The position numbers and the translations under genes are program-made. Source: Pseudoclavibacter terrae (GTDB taxonomy: Bacteria; Actinomycetota; Actinomycetes; Actinomycetales; Microbacteriaceae). Taken from it: a DNA stretch of 64,000 nt. The notes under the pieces are model-generated. The model did no database searches, was not told the origin of the DNA, and saw only the letters and a list, made by a program, of their open reading frames with translations. Positions 1-6,422 of this stretch are shown piece after piece. The first letter of the stretch is position 1. Each line of letters opens with the position of its first letter. The stretch lies in contig NZ_WBJX01000008.1 in the NCBI RefSeq assembly GCF_008831075.1, forward strand, positions 1-64,000, read 5' to 3'.

Positions 1-30
1 CTCTAGCCATGCCTTCCATCGTACGAAGTG

Positions 31-218
31 GCATCGGCTAGCGCGACGTTCCACGTCGCTTAGAAGAGCGCCGTGGCGAATCCCGTCTGACGACGTGTGT
101 CTTTTGCGGGGTCGCTGCGACGGAGCATCGGCTAGCGCGACGTTCCACGTCGCTTAGAAGAGCGCCGTGGCGAATCCCGTCTGACGACGTGTGTCTTTTG
201 CGGGGTCGCTGCGACGGA
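31..218. repeat. Perfect 94-bp tandem direct repeat (2 copies)
   Basis: Two identical adjacent 94-bp units lie at 31-124 and 125-218. Each contains the inverted repeat GCGACGT-TCC-ACGTCGC, a perfect 7-bp stem with a 3-nt loop. The repeat lies just upstream of mobC and the relaxase gene, so it may belong to the transfer origin or a relaxosome binding region. An assembly duplication is an alternative. Confidence 0.9.
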
Positions 219-347
219 GCAAGCTATAGGTTTAGCTGTGCTAAACCTGCTTGGCCCTCGACTTTCGGTCGTGGGCTTGGCACACTGGTGGTGTGGTTCC
301 CGCTGGTGCGGGATCGCTGCGCTGGGCCAGGGGAGTGGGTGGTTTTC
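219..347. other. Candidate origin of transfer (oriT) with inverted repeats
   Basis: This non-coding leader of mobC holds a perfect 7-bp inverted repeat, GGTTTAG at 229-235 and CTAAACC at 241-247, with a 5-nt loop. Shorter hairpins follow, such as CCCGC/GCGGG near 299-312 and CACAC/GTGTG near 281-295. Inverted repeats directly upstream of mobC-relaxase operons are typical of MOBP-type oriT regions. The nic site cannot be placed by eye. Confidence 0.45.
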
Positions 348-746
348 GTGGATGAGCAGGCGCCGAGGGATGCGCGGTTCGCGCGTCGTCGGCGGGCGAA
401 TGCGCCGGGTGGTCGGCAGCATCGTCACGAGGTGAAGGTCACCGCGGAAGAAGAGGGTGAGCTTGTTCGGTTGGCGTTGGCGCAGCGGGTGACGGTGCCG
501 CGTTTACTGGTTGAGTCGGCGTTGTCGGCGGGGTCGGGGGAGACGCCGACGGAGCGTCGGAATGCGATGGTTGAGCTGTTCGCGATGCACCGTCTGTTGG
601 CGGCGATTTCGAACAATGTGAATCAGTTGGCGCGGGTCGCGAATAGTGATGGTGTGGTGCCGGTGGAGACTGCGGTGACGCTCGCGAAGGTGCGGGAGGT
701 CGCGATGCGGATCGATGGTGTCATTGACGAGTTGAGTCCGCGGTGA
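348..746 (+). CDS. mobC: MobC-like relaxosome accessory protein
   Basis: This 132-aa basic protein resembles plasmid mobilisation MobC proteins, which bind oriT and help the relaxase melt and nick DNA. The conserved stretch around MHRLLAAISNNVNQLARVAN, followed by a helix ending in VIDEL, is characteristic of the family. The GTG at 348 is chosen because the frame continues upstream into the 94-bp repeat with non-protein-like sequence; a GTG at 339 is also possible. The gene overlaps the relaxase start by 4 bp, implying translational coupling. The identification rests on the family pattern and on its position directly before a relaxase gene. Confidence 0.8.
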   Translation: MDEQAPRDARFARRRRANAPGGRQHRHEVKVTAEEEGELVRLALAQRVTVPRLLVESALSAGSGETPTERRNAMVELFAMHRLLAAISNNVNQLARVANSDGVVPVETAVTLAKVREVAMRIDGVIDELSPR

Positions 747-2434
747 TGCCGAATGTGGTGCGCGGTGATCGGTTCGCCGGGCTGATGACGTACCTGGTGG
801 GGCCGGGTCGGGCGAACGAGCATGAGGAACCGCACTTGGTTGCCGGTGACGGTGCGTTGATGGCGTGGTACGACGAGGCTGAGCTGTCGCGGGAGAACGC
901 GTTAGGGATCGCGAAGCATCTGGACCAGCCGAGGACGGCGTTCGGGGTCGAGGTGGCTGGTGGGCATGTGTGGCATTGTTCGCTGTCGTTGCGCGCGGAC
1001 GAGGGGCAGCTCACGGACGAGCAGTGGAACCGGATCGCGACCGATTTTGTGTCCGCGATGGGGTTCGATGACCATGAGGGGACGAAGGCGCCGTGTCGGT
1101 GGGTGGCGGTGCGGCACGGGGTGTCGACGAACGGCAACGACCACATCCACCTCGCCGTGAATCTGGTGCGCGAGGACGGGACGAAAACGTCTTTCCATCA
1201 CGACTACTACCGGGCGCAGCAGGCAGCTCGAGCGCTCGAGGTGCGGTACGGGTTGGAGGAGCTCGAGTCGGTGCGGGAGCAGCGCGCGACTCGCGGTTAC
1301 AACCCCGCCGAGCGGGAAGCGCAAGCACGCGCCCGTGCGCGAGCACGGCACGAACGGGAGCGCGCGACGAGCGCGACTCCGATGCCGGCGTGGGATGCGC
1401 TGTCGGGCAGTGACCGGCAGGCGCGTATCGCGGTCGAGCTGCGCCTGGACGAGCCCCGGCATGTGTTGGCGGTGCGGGTACGTGCGGCGTTCACGGCGGC
1501 GGAGTCTGAGGGGGAGTTCGTGCGTCGGATGCGTCGCTCCGGGTTGTTGGTGCGTCCCCGGTTCGCGGAGGGCCGCACGGACGTCGTCACCGGGTACTCG
1601 GTCGCGGAACGACCCACGCATGGTGAGCGCCCGATTTGGTACGGGGGAGGGCAACTCGGACGAGACCTCACCCTGCCTCGCCTGCGCGCAGCATGGCCGG
1701 ACTCACCAACTGGTGCGAGCGAGGCGGCGGCCGAGTGGAACGCGGCGTTCCGAGGCAAGCGCATCGTCGCTCCCGGACGAGAGATGCACGAACCCGACCC
1801 GCAGCTGTGGGCACAACGCGAACGCGAACTCGAAGACACGGTTCGGCGGGTGCGGGAGGTGCCGCTCGAGGATCGGGACACGTGGGCGCAGGTCGCTCGA
1901 CAGACGTCGGGTGTGTTCGCGGCATGGTCGGTCGCGACCGAGCCCGTCCCGGGCGATCTTGCCGCTGCGTCGGAGGCGCTTTCCCGGTCTGCGCAGACCT
2001 ACCGACGGCCGCTCCGGGAGAGCCCGGCGGTGGGGCAGTCGATCGCTGGCGCCGCGATGCTCTTCGCGAGTGCCACACGGGCCGGGAATGGACCGGTTGC
2101 GCAGCTCGCGATGATGCGGCAACTGCTGCGCCTCACGCAAGCCGTGCACGATGCCGCGAAGGCCAGCGAACAGGCGCGGCACGCGCAGCTGCTCGCGACC
2201 GACACCAGGGCCCGGCTCGTTCGTGTCCGCAACGCACTCCCCGCGCCAGAGACTCCAACGCTGGAGCCAGTAGCGCAGCAGCGTGCCACCGCGACGGTGG
2301 AGGACATCGTGCGCGCAAGCCGGGCGAAGCCGGCGGCAGAAGCCGCGTCGACGATCCCGAAGACGCTCGAGCCAGAACACCGGGTGACGCCGACTCGTGC
2401 GGGCCCGGACCCGGACCGCGGCATCGACCGCTGA
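743..2434 (+). CDS. Relaxase / mobilisation nuclease (MOBP-like)
   Basis: A 563-aa relaxase that would nick oriT, bind the 5' end covalently and pilot the strand into the recipient. The histidine motif HIHLAVNLV (about residues 134-142), preceded by VAVRHG near 125, is the metal-binding motif III of Relaxase/VirD2-type nucleases. The nuclease domain occupies about the first 200 residues. The rest is Arg/Ala-rich and helical without a recognised helicase or primase domain. The start is GTG 743 or the adjacent ATG 746, overlapping mobC by 4 or 1 bp. The catalytic Tyr cannot be assigned with certainty; Y18 and Y43 are candidates. Confidence 0.9.
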   Translation: MMPNVVRGDRFAGLMTYLVGPGRANEHEEPHLVAGDGALMAWYDEAELSRENALGIAKHLDQPRTAFGVEVAGGHVWHCSLSLRADEGQLTDEQWNRIATDFVSAMGFDDHEGTKAPCRWVAVRHGVSTNGNDHIHLAVNLVREDGTKTSFHHDYYRAQQAARALEVRYGLEELESVREQRATRGYNPAEREAQARARARARHERERATSATPMPAWDALSGSDRQARIAVELRLDEPRHVLAVRVRAAFTAAESEGEFVRRMRRSGLLVRPRFAEGRTDVVTGYSVAERPTHGERPIWYGGGQLGRDLTLPRLRAAWPDSPTGASEAAAEWNAAFRGKRIVAPGREMHEPDPQLWAQRERELEDTVRRVREVPLEDRDTWAQVARQTSGVFAAWSVATEPVPGDLAAASEALSRSAQTYRRPLRESPAVGQSIAGAAMLFASATRAGNGPVAQLAMMRQLLRLTQAVHDAAKASEQARHAQLLATDTRARLVRVRNALPAPETPTLEPVAQQRATATVEDIVRASRAKPAAEAASTIPKTLEPEHRVTPTRAGPDPDRGIDR

Positions 2435-2489
2435 GCGCACACGAATTGACTGACCGAACCAGTGGCCGCACATCACCAGAGGAGAGGGA

Positions 2490-3332
2490 ATGGCTGAAGA
2501 ATCCGACGGCATCGAGGAAGCCTTCGAAGGACAGATGCGCGTGATCGTCACGACCGCGGCGCGCGCCGGCGAGATGTTCGCCCGGGCCCGCGAGGACGCC
2601 AAACGCCGCGCCCAGCAACTGGGGGAGCGAGAAGCGCACGAGCTGCAGTCGCGCCTGGACGCGGAGCGTCAGCTCGCCCGCACTCAGCTGTCTGACGTGC
2701 ACCGCGACGCATGGTGGGACACCGCGAAGCCCGACGAGATCGGCCACCGCTTCCAGACCGCTCGAGCGTGGGCCAGCGAGGACCCGGAAGCGGCGCGTGC
2801 AGAGCAGCGCATGCGCAACGAGATCGCCACCCGGTACAAGATCCAGATCCCCACCGACGGACGATCCATCACCGGCAGCGAGGTCGCCAACGCGGTCCAG
2901 CAGAGCGTCGACGTCGACCAGGCCGACATCGAACGTGAACGAGCTCAGCGTGAGCGCGCGGAAGCAGCACGCCTGGGCGAGGAGGCCAACCGCGATGACA
3001 CGGCCGCCGATCAGGTTCGAGCGGCCGCCGAGTACGAGCCAAACCCCGCCGACCAAGCCGCGGCGGAGGCGGAAGCGCGCGAACGGGAGACGACCGCGCA
3101 GCACGCGCAGGAGCGTGGCAAGACGATCTACGACAGCGCTGAACGCCGAAACGCGACAGCGAGCGAGCTTGAAGCGCGTGGCATCGATTCGGACGCCATC
3201 AATGCGCGCATGCACGCCGACGTCAGCAACGCGAAACCCGCCAGCGCAGCGGTCACCGCGACCGGCAAGAAGGCGCCGCACGCCCGGAAAGCTGGCTCAC
3301 CTCAGGTGCAGCGCTCAGGCCTCAATCGCTAA
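2490..3332 (+). CDS. Hypothetical coiled-coil protein of the mobilisation operon
   Basis: A 280-aa, highly charged Ala/Glu/Arg-rich protein with long predicted helices, probably coiled coils, at about residues 20-75 and 145-215. It has no signal peptide or membrane segment. It starts 55 bp after the relaxase with a good ribosome site (GAGAGGGA) before ATG. Genes of this type often follow relaxase genes in actinobacterial mobile elements, so a relaxosome or DNA-processing role is possible. I do not recognise a family with a known function. Confidence 0.7.
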   Translation: MAEESDGIEEAFEGQMRVIVTTAARAGEMFARAREDAKRRAQQLGEREAHELQSRLDAERQLARTQLSDVHRDAWWDTAKPDEIGHRFQTARAWASEDPEAARAEQRMRNEIATRYKIQIPTDGRSITGSEVANAVQQSVDVDQADIERERAQRERAEAARLGEEANRDDTAADQVRAAAEYEPNPADQAAAEAEARERETTAQHAQERGKTIYDSAERRNATASELEARGIDSDAINARMHADVSNAKPASAAVTATGKKAPHARKAGSPQVQRSGLNR

Positions 3333-3383
3333 CCTCGACCAGATCCACCCCAACAAGCAACCACTGCAGAAACGGAGTCGTGC

Positions 3384-3716
3384 ATGGCGAAGAAAGTCAT
3401 CTACCAGCTGACCGACGACCTCGATCAGACCGAGATCCCCGACGGTGAAGGTGAGACGGTGCAGTTCGGCCTCGATGGCACGGCCTACGAAATTGACCTC
3501 ACCGACGCGCACGCAATCAAGCTGCGCAGCCTCTTCAACCGCTATGTCGAAGCCGGCCGCAAGACCGGGAAAGCCACTAGTGGCAAGAAGCAGTCGGGAC
3601 GGAAGCAGGATCTCGCAGCCGTCCGCGGCTGGGCTCGCTCGAACGGCCATGACGTGTCTGACCGAGGCCGCGTGTCCGGTGAGCTCCTCGACGCTTACGA
3701 GGCAGCAACCCGCTAA
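3384..3716 (+). CDS. lsr2: Lsr2-family nucleoid-associated protein
   Basis: A 110-aa Lsr2 homologue, the actinobacterial H-NS analogue that bridges DNA and silences AT-rich, horizontally acquired genes. The N-terminal dimerisation domain starts MAKKVIYQLTDDLD and carries the family pattern of a beta-hairpin then FGLDGTAYEIDL. The C-terminal DNA-binding domain contains RGWARSNGHDVSDRGRVSGE, close to the usual VRxWAxxNGxxVSxRGRIP; the AT-hook-like RGR is intact. Length is normal. It sits 51 bp after the coiled-coil gene, in the same direction as mobC and the relaxase. An element-borne copy could silence the element's own genes or host genes. Confidence 0.95.
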   Translation: MAKKVIYQLTDDLDQTEIPDGEGETVQFGLDGTAYEIDLTDAHAIKLRSLFNRYVEAGRKTGKATSGKKQSGRKQDLAAVRGWARSNGHDVSDRGRVSGELLDAYEAATR

Positions 3717-3739
3717 TTTATTCTCGGAGGAGTGCTGAC

Positions 3740-4009
3740 TCAGGTCGGGAACGGATCGTCATCGAGGTCGATGAACACCGGTTGCGGGAGCTCATCAGCA
3801 CGTTCCGCGGTGATCTCCCGCGGCGCGGGCTCGATCCAGACGGACGATTCCGGGAACACGAGCGCCGCCGTTCCGGGACGGGTCGGGAGCGGTAAGTTCA
3901 CGAACCCGCCGCCCGCTCGAGCTGCGCTCAAGAGGTTGGCGCGGAGGTCGTTGATGTGCGCGGCGGCGACGGGGTAGTCGTTCCCATTGATGTGCACTGT
4001 GTAGCTCAT
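3740..4009 (-). CDS. Hypothetical small protein
   Basis: An 89-aa ORF with protein-like composition, beginning MSYTVHINGNDYPVAAAHIN and ending in an acidic DLDDDPFPT tail. An AGGA ribosome site lies about 7 nt before ATG. No signal peptide, membrane segment or known motif is visible. It is convergent with lsr2, with 23 bp between the stop codons. The function is unknown. Confidence 0.6.
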   Translation of the reverse strand: MSYTVHINGNDYPVAAAHINDLRANLLSAARAGGGFVNLPLPTRPGTAALVFPESSVWIEPAPREITAERADELPQPVFIDLDDDPFPT

Positions 4010-4351
4010 GGCCGTCCTGGTTGCTGCGGGGGTCGTTCTGAACTGGAGCTCCTACTCAACCGAAGGCGTCTGAGGGCAGCAACCGCATTGACAGTCGAGG
4101 GGGCGATCAACTACCCCCCCCCTGCGGATCCCAACCGCGGGAGCACTGTTGCGAGCAGCTGCGCGTGCGGAAGCGGTGCAGCAGGGTAATGCTCGGTGGC
4201 GTGACATGGAAGTGTTCTGGCGCTCGTATGTGGGTGCGGGGAGACTGGTGGTGATCGATACCAAGCCCCTTCCTTCGCTTGTTCGGGGCACCACCGAGTG
4301 GCCGAGTCGAATCTGTCGGCTTGGTTTCTCAGACCCCAGAGGTGATAACTC
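4010..4351. other. Intergenic region without a recognised gene
   Basis: A 342-bp stretch between divergent small genes. It contains a ten-base cytosine run near 4115 and a TTGACA hexamer near 4088 without a convincing -10. The sequence GAGGTGA just before the ATG at 4352 is a good ribosome site for the next gene. No protein-like ORF is seen. Confidence 0.5.
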
Positions 4352-4672
4352 ATGGGCTACATGTATTTCGGCAACCAGAGTCACGAACTCGAGATCGACG
4401 ACCGCCCCCTCACACACCTGAAGATCGCGTTGCTCAGCATGCTTCGCGCCGGTCACAGCGTGGCGTTCTCCATCCAGCACCCAGTATCGGCTGGTGGTGG
4501 CCGTGAGACGTTCTGGATCACCCCGCACACTGACCTGCGGTTCAAATTCATCGGGGGACGCTCGATCAGTATCAGCGAAGAATGGGTCAAGCTTCTGATC
4601 GCGTCGGCGAGCAGCCCGGCCGGGATGCGGCTGTGCCCGGAGCCGATCTCCACTCGCGCGCACCTGGCTTGA
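4352..4672 (+). CDS. DUF7882-like small protein
   Basis: A 106-aa protein matching a small family common in Microbacteriaceae, DUF7882, often misnamed ATP-dependent DNA ligase. The pattern is MGYMYFG, then ELEIDDRPLTHLKI, then RAGHSVAFS, then FWITPHTDLRFKF and a final helix SEEWVKLLIASA. There is no nucleotidyltransferase motif, so a ligase activity is not supported. The ribosome site is GAGGTGA. Its stop overlaps the TTG start of the next small membrane protein. The biochemical role is unknown. I assign the DUF number from memory. Confidence 0.75.
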   Translation: MGYMYFGNQSHELEIDDRPLTHLKIALLSMLRAGHSVAFSIQHPVSAGGGRETFWITPHTDLRFKFIGGRSISISEEWVKLLIASASSPAGMRLCPEPISTRAHLA

Positions 4673-5001
4673 CCTCACTGCTCGCGACGATCTCTGAAAG
4701 CCCGAGGACCGGCACCGGCACGCCGGGCCACACGGACCTGCTCGGCCATCTCGCGATCGTGTTCGACGCCCACACGACGATCGCTCTGGCGCTCATCGCC
4801 ACGATCACAGCAGGGGTAGCGAGCGTGTGGGTGTTTACCCTGGTCCGCGTGCGTGCCTTGCGCCGCAGTGGGGCAGAGAGCCTAACGGGTCGTGTGCAGT
4901 GCGCCGCAGGACTCAACGGCACCGCGGTCCTCGTCACCCTCGCCGGACTCGTCGTGGTCATGCTGGTAGCAGTCTGGCGCCTGGTCGTCGCTCTCATCTA
5001 G
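4669..5001 (+). CDS. Small two-TM membrane protein coupled to the DUF7882 gene
   Basis: The preferred start is TTG 4669, which overlaps the preceding stop as TTGA. It gives a 110-aa protein with two membrane helices at about residues 38-58 (ALALIATITAGVASVWVFTL) and 90-109 (LVTLAGLVVVMLVAVWRLVV). The frame is open further upstream from 4582, but that part would run inside the DUF7882 gene and is not protein-like. No family is recognised. The overlap suggests translational coupling and a shared process with its neighbour. Confidence 0.55.
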   Translation: MTSLLATISESPRTGTGTPGHTDLLGHLAIVFDAHTTIALALIATITAGVASVWVFTLVRVRALRRSGAESLTGRVQCAAGLNGTAVLVTLAGLVVVMLVAVWRLVVALI

Positions 5002-5131
5002 CGCTGCAGGACAGCCGACCGCGGAAGTCCGAGATCGGCACCCAAGCGCCTGCGTCGAGGTACGCGGCTCATGGTGTTGCTGCGTGTGCGCGGACAAGAG
5101 GGCTTCGAAAGGTGCGTCTGGCGACTTTCTG

Positions 5132-5161
5132 CGGAAAATCGTAGAAAAGCGCAGAAAACGC
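5132..5161. repeat. Three phased 10-bp A-tract repeats
   Basis: Three adjacent 10-mers, CGGAAAATCG, TAGAAAAGCG and CAGAAAACGC, place AAAA tracts one helical turn apart. This spacing predicts intrinsically bent DNA and could bind a nucleoid protein, a recombinase or a replication protein. The repeats lie in a 240-bp non-coding gap. Confidence 0.6.
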
Positions 5162-5243
5162 TAGACAGCCTGAACAACGGGCGTCCGGTGCGAATTGACC
5201 TTGCTCTGAAGAGCCGCGGACGGCGAACTCAGAGCCAGAGTTC

Positions 5244-5615
5244 TCAGAGGAGTCGGAGACGAGGCTGTCGGGGATTCCCGCGCTCCGTCTCCCAGGCGCG
5301 CGCCGCCTCGACGTAGGGCCGGGCCCAGTCTGGGAGATCATCAGTGTGGTGGGGCCCGCCGGCCCACCGTTCGGGTTCATCGCTGTACCCCAGTCCCTTG
5401 TTGCCACCGAGCGTCCCGTCAATGCGCACCCGTGTGCCGCTGATGAACACATGCAGGGCTCCAGGCGAGTCGGATGCCGGCCAGTGCTCCACGCGAAGCT
5501 CTCTCGGTGCAACAACGAGGCGTCGACTCCCGTTCTCGAGCGTGTGGACATTCGGCAACCCGTCCGGCAGCTCCCACGAAAACGCGACCTTGCACTGCTC
5601 AATATTGTCCGTCAT
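5244..5615 (-). CDS. Hypothetical protein
   Basis: A 123-aa ORF starting MTDNIEQCKVAFSWELPDG. The ATG at 5615 is chosen because a strong GAGGAG site lies just upstream; the longer frame to 5807 is Arg/Pro-rich and overlaps the toxin gene. The N-terminal part looks beta-rich (HTLENGSRRLVVAPRELRV, then ALHVFISGTRVRIDG). The C-terminal part contains LPDWARPYVEAARAWETERG. No transmembrane segment or catalytic motif is recognised. It lies 83 bp downstream of the toxin gene on the same strand and could be cotranscribed with that module. Confidence 0.6.
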   Translation of the reverse strand: MTDNIEQCKVAFSWELPDGLPNVHTLENGSRRLVVAPRELRVEHWPASDSPGALHVFISGTRVRIDGTLGGNKGLGYSDEPERWAGGPHHTDDLPDWARPYVEAARAWETERGNPRQPRLRLL

Positions 5616-5698
5616 GACTGCTGCTCCTCGGCGTTGAAAGTGATCCTGCTCTAGAGGTCGGCGTCCACGTGATTGTTGGTGCCGCAGCGCGGCACCAT

Positions 5699-5956
5699 TC
5701 ATTTGTCGTACACCTCGCGGCGGTGGCCGGCGTGGACAATCACGACCGTGAGGACATCGTCCTGGATTCGGTACAACACTCGGTAGTCGCCCGTCCGTAC
5801 GCGCCATTCAGGGCGCCCGGTGAGCTTCTTCGTCGCGGGCGGTCGCGGATCCTCAGCCAGGAGCTCCACCACCGCTTGGATGCGTCGCTTCGCCTCGGGC
5901 GGTAGTTTCTTGATCGCGCGCGCCGCAGCTGGCAGGACCAGGACCTGGTAGGTCAC
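5699..5956 (-). CDS. RelE/ParE-family toxin
   Basis: An 85-aa toxin of the RelE/ParE fold. It shows the family sequence from VTYQVLVLPAAARAIKKLP through RRIQAVVELLAEDPRP to GRPEWRVRTGDYRVLYRI, with a C-terminal VVIVHAGHRREVY. RelE-type toxins cleave mRNA on the ribosome; ParE types inhibit gyrase. The basic C-terminal residues and Tyr favour an RNase. The GTG start at 5956 overlaps the antitoxin stop as GTGA, the usual coupling in such operons. The frame to 5992 is an upstream extension inside the antitoxin gene. Confidence 0.92.
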   Translation of the reverse strand: MTYQVLVLPAAARAIKKLPPEAKRRIQAVVELLAEDPRPPATKKLTGRPEWRVRTGDYRVLYRIQDDVLTVVIVHAGHRREVYDK

Positions 5957-6216
5957 AGAGCGAGGCCGAGGTCGCGCTTGACGTCGTCCCACGGGACAGG
6001 CGTCTCACCCAACTGCTCGGTCTCTTCCCAAGCCGCATCCACAGCCCGAATATCAGCGAGTTCCTCGGCGTCTTCCAGCAGTTGGTCCAGCTGCTCGGCA
6101 TCGATTACTGCAGCGACGGGACGGTTCCGTCGCGTGAGGTAGACCGGTTCCCGGCGGGCGTCGTCGATGATCGAGGCCAGCCGGCCTCGTGCGTCGGTGA
6201 TTGCGATGTGACTCAT
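5953..6216 (-). CDS. Phd/YefM (RelB-type) antitoxin
   Basis: An 87-aa antitoxin. The N-terminal Phd/YefM DNA-binding and dimerisation domain is clear: MSHIAITDARGRLASIIDDA, then EPVYLTRRNRPVAAVIDAEQ. The acidic C-terminal region from about residue 50 should wrap and neutralise the RelE-like toxin. It is the first gene of a two-gene operon and overlaps the toxin by 4 bp, so it should repress its own promoter with toxin-dependent conditional cooperativity. The module can stabilise the element by post-segregational killing or act in phage defence. Confidence 0.92.
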   Translation of the reverse strand: MSHIAITDARGRLASIIDDARREPVYLTRRNRPVAAVIDAEQLDQLLEDAEELADIRAVDAAWEETEQLGETPVPWDDVKRDLGLAL

Positions 6217-6422
6217 GCCGCCAGGGTACGCGCGGGCGGTGAAAATGTACAGACTGCGCGACTACGTACAAAACAGCCGATAACCTTTATTATGACATTT
6301 TAGAGTACTCGGTATTGCCCTACGAGTCGCGAAGGCCTCTCATGGTTTTGAGGAAACTTCTGTGTCGGGGACTTCATTCTGTTTTCTAGCTCGCCGGTCG
6401 AAGTGCTCAATACTCATGCTGC

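Noticed and set aside
1668-2602. Long minus-strand open frames opposite the relaxase and following gene
   Set aside because: Arg/Ser/Pro-rich translations without motifs; these are GC-rich shadow frames of clearly coding plus-strand genes.
5616-5807. N-terminal extension of the 123-aa hypothetical protein
   Set aside because: It overlaps the toxin gene and is Arg/Pro-rich; a strong ribosome site marks the ATG at 5615.
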